A stretch of 64,000 nucleotides of DNA from Candidatus Schekmanbacteria bacterium (GCA_016219965.1 JACRJM010000009.1:76553-140552); one strand, 5' to 3'. Shown: positions 1-8,407, numbered from the stretch's first letter. Notes: a model not told the origin generated them from the sequence alone. Numbers and translations are program-made.

Positions 1-604
1 GCTCTCCTCCTTCCGGTGTTACTGAGGCATTGATGGAGAACTTTGTCATCTTTGAAAGAAAGCTGTGTTTCAATGAGACCTGCACATCTCTGACGACGAC
101 TGTCTTTTGAGGTATCTGTAAAGAGTCGGTAAATTGGATATTCCCGTCTTGAATCTGAAAAGAGCTGATTGCATCTATTAGTTCTACGGCAGTTAGTCCA
201 TCTTCATTTTCTTTCTTTTCCTTAAGAAAGCGGGGGATAAGCCATTCACCGTTCTTGTCTCTCATGATATTGCAATTGGATGAATGGATTATGATCGCAT
301 CTGGTCTGACCTCTCCGAATATCAGAGGGAAAAGCTTTATCACTACATAGATTTTTTCTGCACTAAGGATATTCACGCCGGATGTGATATCCTGTATTAA
401 GACATTATCGACTCTGGCTGCCGGCCCGTTCCAGATGCTTAAGTGAATGCTTCCATAACATATGCGGAGTCCGTTCTTTACCGCTGCCTTTGTGATGATG
501 TCCGAAACTAACTGGTTAGGATCGAACTTGCTTATTAAAAGCAGATAGGCAGAGAGAAGCAGGATTAGCGCTATTAAAATTATAGCCAGATATTTCTTTA
601 GCAA
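1..604 (-). CDS. AsmA-like membrane-anchored protein, N-terminal part (cut by window edge)
   Basis: Open minus-strand frame from a TTG at 604 to the window edge, about 201 codons with no stop. The N-terminus is one hydrophobic segment (about residues 5-24, KYLAIILIALILLLSAYLL). It is followed by SKFDPNQLVSDIITKAAVKN and beta-rich sequence with the pattern GSIHLSIWNGPAARVDNV, IFGEVRPDAIII and GNIQFTDS. This is the arrangement of AsmA-family proteins: one inner-membrane anchor, then a long periplasmic beta-helical domain linked to outer-membrane lipid homeostasis. An in-frame stop lies two codons upstream of the TTG, so the start cannot be much earlier; the ribosome site is weak. It lies 48 bases downstream of the NHL gene on the same strand. 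The family call is from pattern recognition; the missing C-terminus would decide it. Confidence 0.6.
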   Translation of the reverse strand, partial: MLKKYLAIILIALILLLSAYLLLISKFDPNQLVSDIITKAAVKNGLRICYGSIHLSIWNGPAARVDNVLIQDITSGVNILSAEKIYVVIKLFPLIFGEVRPDAIIIHSSNCNIMRDKNGEWLIPRFLKEKKENEDGLTAVELIDAISSFQIQDGNIQFTDSLQIPQKTVVVRDVQVSLKHSFLSKMTKFSINASVTPEGGE

Positions 605-652
605 GTTTTATATTCCGCAGTAAAAAATAGGATCCTGCACTTCCTGATAATT

Positions 653-1735
653 TCATTTAGTTGTGAATATGAGTTTCTTAACCTTGTGATTATAGAGGTC
701 TGCGATATAAATCGTCCCTGTTTTATAGTCAATTGCAAGACCGCCCGGTTCATTCATAGATGCAGTATCCTGATTGCCGTCCTTATCTCCCTTTTCTCCG
801 CTTCCCGCTACAGTATAGACCATCCCGTCAGGTGTAAGACAGCGGATTACCTGATTTTGAAGCTCGGCAATGAACAAGTTGCCTTTTTTATCAATGGCGA
901 TGCCGTGAATACCATTGAATTCAGCCTCTTCTGCTTTTCCGTCAACATACCCTTTGTTGCCGTTGCCTGCAATCGTAGATACCGTGCCGTTTGAAATCTT
1001 CCTTATTCTGTTGTTCCCGATATCGCAGACGAAAACATTTCCCTTGCCGTCAACAGCAACATCTATCGGCATACTGAAAAGAGCCTCTTTTGCATTGCCG
1101 TCCCTGTAGCCTTTTTCAAGCCCTCCTGCCAGGGTCGAGACAGTCCCGTCGGGAGTGATTTTTCTTATCAGATTATTTCCTATATCAGCTATTATGAGGT
1201 TGTCTTCACTGTCAATGGCTATTGCGTGAGGCATCTTGAGCATGGCCTCTTTCCCTTTGCCGTCCCTGTATCCGCCTTCGCCTGAGCCGGCAAATGTTGA
1301 AACCGTACCATCCGGAGAAATCTTTCTGATAGTTGATGATACAAGGTCAGTGGCATAGATATTCCTTTTACTGTCCACTGCGACCCCATGAGGTGTTCCG
1401 AATCTCGCTTTCTCCTTAGGACCGTCAACATAACCACCTTCCAGAGTGCCTGCCACGGTTGTTACGTTGCCGTCTTCTGTGATTCTTCTTACTGAGTTGT
1501 TGAAAATGTCGGAGACTATGACTGTCCCATCATGGTCTATAGCAAGCCTGATAGGTATGTTGAATCGAGCCTGAGTGCCTTTCCCGTCTGTGAATCCGAG
1601 CTTTCCGGCTCCTGCAAGCGTGCTTATATCTGCAGTCTTTCCCCAGAGTATCCTTTTTGTTTCTGCATTTCCAAATGATGTTGCAGTTAGAACAAGGAAC
1701 AGTGACAGTGAAGCTATCAGAACTTTTCTCATCAT
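653..1735 (-). CDS. Secreted NHL-repeat beta-propeller protein
   Basis: 360 residues. A signal peptide (MMRKVLIASLSLFLVLTATS, cleavage near FGNA-ET) precedes six NHL repeats. Each repeat contains a (I/V)(A/T)G..GY.DG segment followed by a core such as IPIRLAID, TPHGVAVD, MPHAIAID, MPIDVAVD, GIHGIAID and EPGGLAID, then an I.D..NN.IRKI strand pair. Six repeats would close a six-bladed propeller with no obvious extra domain. NHL propellers usually bind proteins or ligands; no catalytic residues are evident. The start is supported by AAAGGAGGA seven bases before the first of two ATG codons. It probably acts in the periplasm or on the cell surface; the partner is unknown. Confidence 0.85.
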   Translation of the reverse strand: MMRKVLIASLSLFLVLTATSFGNAETKRILWGKTADISTLAGAGKLGFTDGKGTQARFNIPIRLAIDHDGTVIVSDIFNNSVRRITEDGNVTTVAGTLEGGYVDGPKEKARFGTPHGVAVDSKRNIYATDLVSSTIRKISPDGTVSTFAGSGEGGYRDGKGKEAMLKMPHAIAIDSEDNLIIADIGNNLIRKITPDGTVSTLAGGLEKGYRDGNAKEALFSMPIDVAVDGKGNVFVCDIGNNRIRKISNGTVSTIAGNGNKGYVDGKAEEAEFNGIHGIAIDKKGNLFIAELQNQVIRCLTPDGMVYTVAGSGEKGDKDGNQDTASMNEPGGLAIDYKTGTIYIADLYNHKVKKLIFTTK

Positions 1736-1824
1736 TTGTATTCCTCCTTTGTATTCCGACTTTATAATAAATTTATTTTCTTATCTTATTGTTCTGAAAG
1801 CAATGCCAAATTTATATGATATAA

Positions 1825-1926
1825 TTAAAATATGAGAAAAAATGGTTTGATGCTCATGCGCAGAATATATTCAATACAGATCACAAGAAGGAGCTTGAAA
1901 ATATAATTATAGATTTCTTGAAATGA
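1825..1926 (+). pseudogene. Possible C-terminal remnant of a lost gene
   Basis: A 33-residue open stretch ends in TGA at 1924-1926, with a stop immediately before it (1822-1824) and no start codon or ribosome site of its own. The translation contains KKWFDAHAQNIFNTDHKKEL and ends in IIIDFLK, an amphipathic pattern like the C-terminal helix of an enzyme. It lies between two minus-strand genes in a region that otherwise holds nothing. It may be a gene remnant or chance coding; the parent family is not recognised. Confidence 0.22.
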
Positions 1927-1961
1927 AAAAGAAGAAATCTTAATGCACTGATGAAACGTCA

Positions 1962-2735
1962 TTATTCGTCAGGATTATTTTCCGGGGTCGTATTCTTCTG
2001 ATTTTTTTTCTTTCCTGATAGTTTACCTTCTTTTTTTGCTGGCTTAGGCAGCTCCCCGTTGTTGTTGGCAATTTTTTTTGCATCGGCTTCAGTCTTTGTG
2101 CAGATTTCCATGGCTATCTTCCCAGCCATGTTGTAGGTATTCAGCGCCTGTTTAAGTTTAGAGTTTTTCTCTATCAGTGTGGCGTCTCCATTAAGATGTG
2201 AGGCTTTTTCAGTAAGCTCATCAGCATTCTGTATTTTTTTCTCAGCTTTATTCATAAGGTTGTCAAAATATTGAAAAACATAGTCTTTGCCTGCGCCGGA
2301 ATTGCCAAGCGTCCGGGCAACTATATCTTCGACACACTTTCTGTTAATGGATTTCACATTATCCTGTGCGGTCTGCTTTGCTGTTTTGATTTCTTCCAGT
2401 GATGTCTGGATGTTCTTTTCAAGCCTTGCTTTCTTTTCAGGCGCTCTCTTTGCTACTTCCAGAAATTTAGTCTTCGCAATGTCGTAAAGTTCCTTTGCTT
2501 TCTTCGTGTCGTTCTTTTCTGCTTTTTTGCCGGCTACTTTCATTTTCCTTATTCCGGCCTGATATTTCCGCGGGACAAGTTTGTCTGCTCCGGATTTTAT
2601 GACTTCATCCCGTGCGGTTTCTGCGGCTTTTTTAGCTTCATCTACCCCTTTTGAGCATGAAAATAACAGGCAAAGCGCAAATGCAGCAAACAGGAATTTT
2701 AAAAAATAAGACTTTCCGGGTCTTAATGAATTCAT
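1962..2735 (-). CDS. Predicted coiled-coil lipoprotein
   Basis: 257 residues. The N-terminus is a lipoprotein signal: Lys/Arg-containing start, hydrophobic stretch LKFLFAAFALCLLF and lipobox LFSC with Cys at about residue 27. The mature part is almost entirely helical and charged, with many Lys, Ala and Glu residues in heptad-like order (EAKKAAETARDEV, KAKELYDIAKTKFLEVAKRA). It ends in a Lys/Asn-rich low-complexity tail (GKKKNQKNTTPENNPDE). This resembles small envelope lipoproteins with DUF4398-like helical domains, but no specific function follows. CTAGGAG precedes the ATG at suitable distance. It is separate from the hydrolase upstream and the NHL gene downstream. Confidence 0.75.
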   Translation of the reverse strand: MNSLRPGKSYFLKFLFAAFALCLLFSCSKGVDEAKKAAETARDEVIKSGADKLVPRKYQAGIRKMKVAGKKAEKNDTKKAKELYDIAKTKFLEVAKRAPEKKARLEKNIQTSLEEIKTAKQTAQDNVKSINRKCVEDIVARTLGNSGAGKDYVFQYFDNLMNKAEKKIQNADELTEKASHLNGDATLIEKNSKLKQALNTYNMAGKIAMEICTKTEADAKKIANNNGELPKPAKKEGKLSGKKKNQKNTTPENNPDE

Positions 2736-2840
2736 CCAAATTCTCCTAGAGATTATGTATTTTTTAATAACTATTACTTCTACTATATTTCTGATTTTTG
2801 TTAAAATATTATTTTATATCTTTCTCTTAGAACTGCCTAA

Positions 2841-3689
2841 TTAAAACTTCTCGTTTTCTATCCACCCAAGGATTATATCAGCGTAATCACGCCAGTCTTT
2901 CTGAAGCATCATGTCGTGAGACATTTTTTCAAATACGCGACAGTCTTTTGCTCTAAGATCTCTGGCTTTCATTTCATTAAGTCTGTGTCCGGTCGGAGAA
3001 AATGCCTTGCCGAGCACATAAAGAGGTATCTTTATTATTTCACTGTTTACTTCGATTTTTCCTGTAAATACGTCTATAAGGATTTTTCCTGATTCTTCCT
3101 GTACAAGGGTGAGGTAACGGGACATCTCATCTTTTCCCGTTAGTTCTGGATCGAAAAACGACTGTGCCGCATTTTTCCTGGGGAGAATGAAGCGATAGTC
3201 CTCCGTTATGTTAAAATTCTTTTCTATCCCCTCTTTTGTCAACACCTTGTCGAGCCCTGCATCGAGATAAATTTTCCTGTAAGGGGCTCCATCAAGAAGG
3301 ACGGCGAGTTTCGCGTCATTTCTTTCAGCGAATTTAAGTGAGATGAGCACTCCCATGCTGTGTCCTACAAGAATCGGTGTTTTCTTTATAACTTGCTTGA
3401 CTACTTTTTCAGCATCCTCGACTGCGTCAATTATGCTCCTTTTCCCCAAATCAGGGTCAGGCTCTGATAGGTAATGCCCTTTCCAGTTAAGGGCGTAAGT
3501 GTCGAATCCATGTCTTGCAAAATAGTCCTGAAAATGATGGTAAAGCCATGATCCGTGAAATGCACCGTGTATGAATAAAATCGGGCTGAGTCGGGTTATG
3601 TTTTCAGAATAATACCGTTCAACGGCAATCCCGCCGGTATGAACCAGTTCGTGAGTTATGATCTCAGCACTGTTTTCTTTTTTATCCAT
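2841..3689 (-). CDS. Alpha/beta-fold hydrolase
   Basis: 282 residues. Typical alpha/beta hydrolase signatures are present: oxyanion strand LFIHGAFHGSWLY at about residues 37-49, nucleophile elbow VGHSMGVL with Ser near residue 109, and a late His in MSHDMMLQKDW near residue 259. The fold supports hydrolysis of an ester, lactone or similar bond; the substrate cannot be told. No signal peptide, so probably cytoplasmic. Length is normal for the family. It is transcribed away from the DNA polymerase gene, with about 150 bases between them. Confidence 0.85.
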   Translation of the reverse strand: MDKKENSAEIITHELVHTGGIAVERYYSENITRLSPILFIHGAFHGSWLYHHFQDYFARHGFDTYALNWKGHYLSEPDPDLGKRSIIDAVEDAEKVVKQVIKKTPILVGHSMGVLISLKFAERNDAKLAVLLDGAPYRKIYLDAGLDKVLTKEGIEKNFNITEDYRFILPRKNAAQSFFDPELTGKDEMSRYLTLVQEESGKILIDVFTGKIEVNSEIIKIPLYVLGKAFSPTGHRLNEMKARDLRAKDCRVFEKMSHDMMLQKDWRDYADIILGWIENEKF

Positions 3690-3842
3690 TAATATTTCCT
3701 CTATTTATTTCCATGTCTTTGTTATTTCAAATTTAAGATTTGTGTCAACAACTAACAATCAGATTTTTGCAGCTATTATGATTGTGGACAAAATAATGAT
3801 TGGGTTGTAAGTTATTAATTATTACAATGAACAGCAAATAAA

Positions 3843-6062
3843 ATGAAAAAATCACTGGAATTTTCAAAAAATAAAGCTCTCTTCGGATGGGATGAGGAAG
3901 AAGGGATTGTAGCTGTAGAGTTGAAAAATGACAGCACAGTTGAGATATTTTCAAGAAAAGGGGATGTTGTCTCGTCAAGGGCGGAGAGCTTTGAGCCTTT
4001 TATACTTCTGAGTAAAGAAGATTATCTTGTCTGTCTTGATGAGAAATTTGATGTCGAAGAACTCGAAGGAAACAACTTCTTCAAATATCTTGTAGTATTC
4101 AAATCATGGGGATCGCTTCTTCGTGCAAAACAGCATCTGCAGAAGGTAAGCGGAGAACCGCCGTCAAGCCAGAGAGCCCCCTATCTTTTTCTGAATGATC
4201 CCATCCATCAGTATCTGCTTCGTTCCGGCAAAACCCTGTTCAAAGGTATGGATATGACATCGGCAAGCAGGATTCAGCTTGATATCGAGACATACTGCGA
4301 AAAAGGGTTTGAGTTTTCAAATCCTCTTCGTGAAAAAGACAGGATTATTTCAATAGCCCTGTCTGACAATCATGGATTTGAGTATGTAATAGACGGCTCA
4401 AAGATGGATGAAAAGGAAATGCTCATTGAATTGGGCAGTATTATCGCTGAGAGAGATCCGGACATAATCGAAGGTCATAACATATTCAAATTTGATATGG
4501 AGTACATATCTGCAAGAGCTAAGCTGAAGAAGGTGGATTTAAAATGGGGGAGGGGAGGGAAAAAGATTGAATCCCATGCATCGAGGGTGGTTTTTGCTGA
4601 GCGTACAATTGCTTATCCAAAATGGGAAATTTATGGGAGACATATAATAGATACCTACCTTCTTGCACAGGCTTATGATATCGCTGCCCGGGAACTTGAC
4701 GAGTACGGGCTTAAAAGTATTGCAGTCCAGATGGGGATTTCTTCATCTGATCGAGTTTACATAGAGGGGAAAGACATAGCTTCTGTTTTTGACAATGAAC
4801 CGGCAAAACTTTTTAAATATAATCTTGATGATGTCAGGGAAACCAGAGCACTTGCAGAACTTTTCGGAGAAGGGTATTTCATAGAATCGCAGATATTCCC
4901 GTATTCTTACCAGAATATCATAGTCCGCGGTAATGCCACAAAAATTAATTCCCTCTTTATGCGTGAGTACTTATATAGAAGGCACTCTATCCCTCAGATA
5001 GCTGAGCAGCGTATAGAGATAGAAGGCGGCTATACGGATATTTTCAAGACAGGGGTGATAGAGCGTGTTCTTCATTGCGATGTCCGCTCACTTTATCCCT
5101 CCATAATGATAAATGTCGGGATTAAACCCGCATCCGATGATCTTGACATATTTTTGAATCTCCTCAGAGACCTGCGTGATTTCAGGGTTAAAGCTAAGAA
5201 AACAGCACTTGAAGCAATGGATGAGAATACCCGCAAATATTATAATGCCCTGCAGGGAGCATTCAAGATATTGATAAATTCATTTTATGGATACCTCGCC
5301 GCCGGGTTTTCCAACTTTGCAGATTTTAAGAGTGCTGCGGAAGTTACTGCAAAGGGGCGTGAGATTATTAAATCAATGCTTGGATGGCTTAACGAGAAGG
5401 GATGCCAGCCAATAGAGATAGATACAGACGGCATCTATTTTGTTCCCCCGGAAAGTGTCAAAACAAAAAAGGAGGAAGAGGAAATTATCCGAGAGCTTTC
5501 AAAAACGCTCCCAAGCGGAATAGAAGTTGAATTTGATGGAAGATACAAATCTATGTTCAGTTATAAAATTAAGAACTATGCACTTCTCGATTACAACGGA
5601 AAGCTTTTCATTAAAGGTTCAGGTTTAAAATCAAGGGGGCTTGAGAAGTTCCAGAGGGAATTCCTCAAAAAAATGATTTATCTGATTCTAACCGGTAAGG
5701 GAAGTGATGTTCCATCTCTTTATGATGAATATATAAGGAAAATAAGGTCTCACAAATTTGATATTAACATGCTCTCAAAAACAGAGACTCTTTCGGATTC
5801 AGTTGAAATGTACAAACAGAAGACATCGGGGAAAAAGAGGAATCTTTCCGCTTCCTACGAGCTTGCGTTAAAATCAGCGAGAAACTACCAGCCGGGAGAC
5901 CAGATATCTTATTATGTGACCGGCACGAAAAAGAAGGTTACTGTTTACGAATCATGTAAGCTTGCAAGTGAATGGGATAAAATGCAGCCCGATGAGAATG
6001 TTGAATATTACTGTTCTAAGCTGGATGATTTGTACTCGAAGTTTCAGGAGATGTTGTTGTAA
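3843..6062 (+). CDS. polB: Family-B DNA polymerase with 3'-5' exonuclease (PolII-like)
   Basis: 739 residues, close to E. coli DNA polymerase II in size. Exonuclease motifs: Exo I LDIET with Asp147 and Glu149; Exo II HNIFKFD with Asp218; Exo III YNLDD at about 326-330. Polymerase motifs: A, DVRSLYPSIM starting at Asp413; B, KILINSFYGYL at about 475; C, IDTDGIYF with Asp527 and Asp529. A KIKNYALLDYNGKLFIKG segment fits the thumb-proximal conserved region. All catalytic residues are present, so both proofreading and synthesis should work. In bacteria such enzymes usually act in repair or damage restart; that role here is inferred. No good Shine-Dalgarno sequence precedes the ATG, but the N-terminal domain begins normally. 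It stands alone between divergent and convergent neighbours. Confidence 0.93.
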   Translation: MKKSLEFSKNKALFGWDEEEGIVAVELKNDSTVEIFSRKGDVVSSRAESFEPFILLSKEDYLVCLDEKFDVEELEGNNFFKYLVVFKSWGSLLRAKQHLQKVSGEPPSSQRAPYLFLNDPIHQYLLRSGKTLFKGMDMTSASRIQLDIETYCEKGFEFSNPLREKDRIISIALSDNHGFEYVIDGSKMDEKEMLIELGSIIAERDPDIIEGHNIFKFDMEYISARAKLKKVDLKWGRGGKKIESHASRVVFAERTIAYPKWEIYGRHIIDTYLLAQAYDIAARELDEYGLKSIAVQMGISSSDRVYIEGKDIASVFDNEPAKLFKYNLDDVRETRALAELFGEGYFIESQIFPYSYQNIIVRGNATKINSLFMREYLYRRHSIPQIAEQRIEIEGGYTDIFKTGVIERVLHCDVRSLYPSIMINVGIKPASDDLDIFLNLLRDLRDFRVKAKKTALEAMDENTRKYYNALQGAFKILINSFYGYLAAGFSNFADFKSAAEVTAKGREIIKSMLGWLNEKGCQPIEIDTDGIYFVPPESVKTKKEEEEIIRELSKTLPSGIEVEFDGRYKSMFSYKIKNYALLDYNGKLFIKGSGLKSRGLEKFQREFLKKMIYLILTGKGSDVPSLYDEYIRKIRSHKFDINMLSKTETLSDSVEMYKQKTSGKKRNLSASYELALKSARNYQPGDQISYYVTGTKKKVTVYESCKLASEWDKMQPDENVEYYCSKLDDLYSKFQEMLL

Positions 6063-6114
6063 AAGAAAATGGTAACAGGGAAATACCTTTAATTTTTACA
6101 GTTAACAGTCTGTG

Positions 6115-6885
6115 TTACTGCTTTTTCCGTTGCCAGATTGCCAATCCCAGAATACCAGCACCGAGCAGAATGATTGTCGTTGGTTCCGGTGTGGGACGTA
6201 CATTTGTGACAACAATCTGCGGTTCACTTAATCCTGTGCCGTATTGGAAAAGTACAGAAGATATCTGATTTAGGGAAAAGGCTGAAGGGAGTCCTCCCAA
6301 AGTAAAAATCACTGAATTCTTGATTAACGGAGTTCCTCCGGTTACCTTTGCATTACCTGTTGTAATTATATCTCCCGCTGAAAGAATACCATAATTAAGA
6401 CCATCCGGGTCCGCTGGAAAATCAAGGTAATTGCTACCATGTGAAGTATCAAATCTGTCGCTGGGACCAAATAATCCGAGCCCTGAGCTTGATATTCCCT
6501 GCGTTGCCCCATTTGACATTGATAAACCATTTTTGTAAGCCCATTCGCTTCCAACATCTCCCCCAACAGGGACTGGAGGTGTAGTGTCGAAATAGTATGT
6601 GCTCCCCGAATCAATTATAGCAGATATCTTTGTTAATTCCGGATCTCCTGTGATACTGAAAAAAAGAGCAGTCAACACATCACTTGGGGCCAAAACATCA
6701 TTGGTGCTGGTGTTAGTAAGTGTTACTTTGAGGTTTCCTCCAACAATATCGAATGTTGCACTTGCGCTCAACAGACCGTCAGACCCGTTAAAAGTAATCG
6801 GTGTGGCAATTGCTTGAAAAGGAATAGTTACAAAAAAAATTAATATTCCAGTAATTAATGCTAATATGTATTTCGTTTTGCTCAT
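6115..6885 (-). CDS. PEP-CTERM surface protein, first of a related pair
   Basis: 256 residues. A signal peptide is at the N-terminus (hydrophobic ILALITGILIFFVTIPF). The C-terminus has the tripartite PEP-CTERM sorting signal: PEPTTIILL, a transmembrane segment LLGAGILGLAIW and the basic tail QRKKQ. Such proteins are cleaved by an exosortase and placed in the envelope or extracellular polymer. The middle is a beta-rich domain with no enzyme motifs. It shares its layout with the next gene (LSASATFDIVGGNLKVTLTN against RSASASIDVIGGQLVIVLSN; LTALFF against LTALYF), so the two are paralogues. A sigma-54 promoter and two repeated elements lie upstream. The G-rich ribosome site GAGGGGGG is only one base from the ATG. 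Confidence 0.9.
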   Translation of the reverse strand: MSKTKYILALITGILIFFVTIPFQAIATPITFNGSDGLLSASATFDIVGGNLKVTLTNTSTNDVLAPSDVLTALFFSITGDPELTKISAIIDSGSTYYFDTTPPVPVGGDVGSEWAYKNGLSMSNGATQGISSSGLGLFGPSDRFDTSHGSNYLDFPADPDGLNYGILSAGDIITTGNAKVTGGTPLIKNSVIFTLGGLPSAFSLNQISSVLFQYGTGLSEPQIVVTNVRPTPEPTTIILLGAGILGLAIWQRKKQ

Positions 6886-6924
6886 ACCCCCCTCACAAAT
6901 TATATTTATACGTATATATATTAC

Positions 6925-6939
6925 GCAAATTTTGTTCCA
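6925..6939 (-). promoter_or_regulatory. Sigma-54 promoter of first PEP-CTERM gene
   Basis: Minus strand reads TTGGAACAAAATTTGCG: GG at -24 and GC at -12 with exactly ten bases between, close to the TGGCAC-N5-TTGC consensus. Transcription would start near 6913, giving a leader of about 28 bases before the ATG at 6885. The matching promoter of the paralogue strengthens the call. Confidence 0.7.
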
Positions 6940-7047
6940 AATAACAAAATAAGTAATAAAAAATATTATAACATATTGATTTGATTGACTTAATATGTGG
7001 CTATGATTTGTATAAAAAACTATATTTTTGTTATTAATAATAAAAAA

Positions 7048-7070
7048 GTGTTAAATTACCCGACACTAAT
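7048..7070 (-). promoter_or_regulatory. Upstream element A, possible activator site
   Basis: Forward strand reads GTGTTAAATTACCCGACACT, sharing the ACCCGACACT end with the better conserved elements at 7098-7132 and 8227-8261. It contains the inverted repeat AGTGT...ACACT. It sits about 110-130 bases upstream of the -24 box, the usual place for an enhancer bound by a sigma-54 activator. Confidence 0.4.
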
Positions 7071-7097
7071 TTATTCTAAAAGATTGACTATCAATAA

Positions 7098-7132
7098 AAT
7101 CAATGGGTTATAATGTCAAAAAAACCGACACT
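7098..7132 (-). repeat. 35-bp repeated upstream element B, copy 1
   Basis: A 35-base element with 29 of 35 positions identical to 8227-8261 (counted by hand). The core on the forward strand is ATGTCAAAAAAACCGACACT. It lies about 160-195 bases upstream of the sigma-54 -24 box of the first PEP-CTERM gene. The position and recurrence suggest an activator binding site. The 6886-7194 gap holds this, element A and the promoter; I see no gene in it. Confidence 0.6.
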
Positions 7133-7194
7133 TTGCAGCTAATATGGCTATAATAATATTGGGCAGGTTGGTTTTTAAACAGATATTTTAGCTT

Positions 7195-8007
7195 TTAATG
7201 TTTTCTGGATATATACCCTTTTGCTCCTAAACCAATTAAACCTAACAAAACCATTAACATTGTAGAAGGTTCAGGTACTGGTGGAATATATGTAGTTGAA
7301 TAAAAATATATATCAGAGCCAAACTCGAATGTAATTCCGTCCTGGAATATATAGGAAAGGGTGCTGGATGCGCTTTCAGGATTGTTAAGGTCAACTCCCA
7401 TTATATTAAGATTAGCTGTAACGGAATTACAGATTGCTCCCAGTCCTCCTAAATCAACAGCATTATTTGTTAATCCCCCCTGCGGTCCATCAAGATTTAT
7501 AGTACCATCAAGGTTTGTTCCCGGAGGAATCATTAAAAAAGGAGTTGTATGAGTTTGCATTGCAGAAAAAAAGTTTACATGTTCTATTGCGGGGTCTCCT
7601 GCAGGAAGTTGAGCAGTCAGTATTTCATCTCCATTATTGCCAAAGCCATACTCTGAGGACACATCTGCTCCACCCGTCAATGATATTGCTCCACCTGTTT
7701 TTGTTTTAAAATTTTCAGTATAACTTTCCGGACTTATTAAAACTGTGCCGCCCGTTATTGACGCTGAATCAGGAAGGTCAAAGTATAGTGCCGTAAGAAG
7801 GCTATTTGCAGCATTCGTATCCGGAGCGCCCGTTGAAGTGTTGCTCAAGACTATAACCAACTGTCCACCAATTACATCAATACTCGCAGAAGCCGAACGT
7901 CCGCTTGCTTCACTAAAGCTGAATTCAATAGGAGTGGCAAAAGAGTTTGTTGCCGCAAAAATTATTATCAGTAATATTAACAAAATACTTATATTGAATT
8001 TTTTCAT
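7195..8007 (-). CDS. PEP-CTERM surface protein, second of a related pair
   Basis: 270 residues. Signal peptide ISILLILLIIIFAATNSFA; C-terminal sorting signal PEPSTMLMVLLGLIGLGAKG followed by the basic tail YISRKH. The central domain is the same type as in the neighbouring PEP-CTERM gene, starting with FSFSEASGRSASASIDVIGG and ending with a beta-strand pair near ITFEFGSDIYFYS. No catalytic motif is visible. It presumably ends up as an exosortase-processed envelope or matrix protein. It has its own sigma-54 promoter and upstream elements, so the pair is probably co-regulated without being one operon. A weak AGAGAG ribosome site precedes the ATG. Confidence 0.9.
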   Translation of the reverse strand: MKKFNISILLILLIIIFAATNSFATPIEFSFSEASGRSASASIDVIGGQLVIVLSNTSTGAPDTNAANSLLTALYFDLPDSASITGGTVLISPESYTENFKTKTGGAISLTGGADVSSEYGFGNNGDEILTAQLPAGDPAIEHVNFFSAMQTHTTPFLMIPPGTNLDGTINLDGPQGGLTNNAVDLGGLGAICNSVTANLNIMGVDLNNPESASSTLSYIFQDGITFEFGSDIYFYSTTYIPPVPEPSTMLMVLLGLIGLGAKGYISRKH

Positions 8008-8072
8008 CTTAAATTCTCTCTTATTATATAATATTTTATTATTAATAAATTACTATTCTTAAATTAGATATA

Positions 8073-8088
8073 TGCAAGTTTTATGCCA
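8073..8088 (-). promoter_or_regulatory. Sigma-54 promoter of second PEP-CTERM gene
   Basis: Minus strand reads TGGCATAAAACTTGCA, matching TGGCA and TTGCA of the sigma-54 consensus with GG and GC ten bases apart. The start of transcription would be near 8061, about 55 bases before the ATG at 8007. This is the better of the two sigma-54 matches. Confidence 0.75.
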
Positions 8089-8173
8089 TATCTGCTGATC
8101 ATGGATTAACGCATTGTTTTATTAGACTAATATGTGTGAGGGTAATTATAATATATCTATCAATAGGTAATAA

Positions 8174-8196
8174 ATGTCCTAATTTTAGACAATTAG
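8174..8196 (-). promoter_or_regulatory. Upstream element A of second PEP-CTERM gene
   Basis: Forward strand ATGTCCTAATTTTAGACAAT has the same TGT...GAC spacing as the element at 7048-7070. Its GAC lies 68 bases from the GAC of element B here; the spacing at the first gene is 65. The match is weak alone and supported by the parallel layout. Confidence 0.35.
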
Positions 8197-8226
8197 AACA
8201 TGACCTTTTTGCTCACAATTCAATTA

Positions 8227-8261
8227 AATCAATGTGTTAGTATGTCCAAAAACCCGACGCT
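8227..8261 (-). repeat. 35-bp repeated upstream element B, copy 2
   Basis: Second copy of the 35-base element. The forward core is ATGTCCAAAAACCCGACGCT, starting with AATCAATG as copy 1 does. It lies 140-175 bases upstream of the -24 box of the second PEP-CTERM gene. The rest of the 8008-8494 gap holds the sigma-54 promoter, element A and a possible mtnP promoter; I see no gene in it. Confidence 0.6.
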
Positions 8262-8407
8262 GTTTGTACTTTTTTGAGAATTGAATCTTACTCTAACAGG
8301 GGATGCGATATTCTTTATGCAGAGTGTTTGTCGTTTTTATCAGCAAAAGCTTAAGAACTCTCTAAACTATATGAATTTTTTTGTTATTGCGGCAATAATA
8401 ACGTTGC

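Noticed and set aside
8381-8401. Hairpin TTATTG-CGG-CAATAA upstream of mtnP
   Set aside because: Short, AT-rich stem without a T run on the correct side; it does not act as a terminator for a neighbour.
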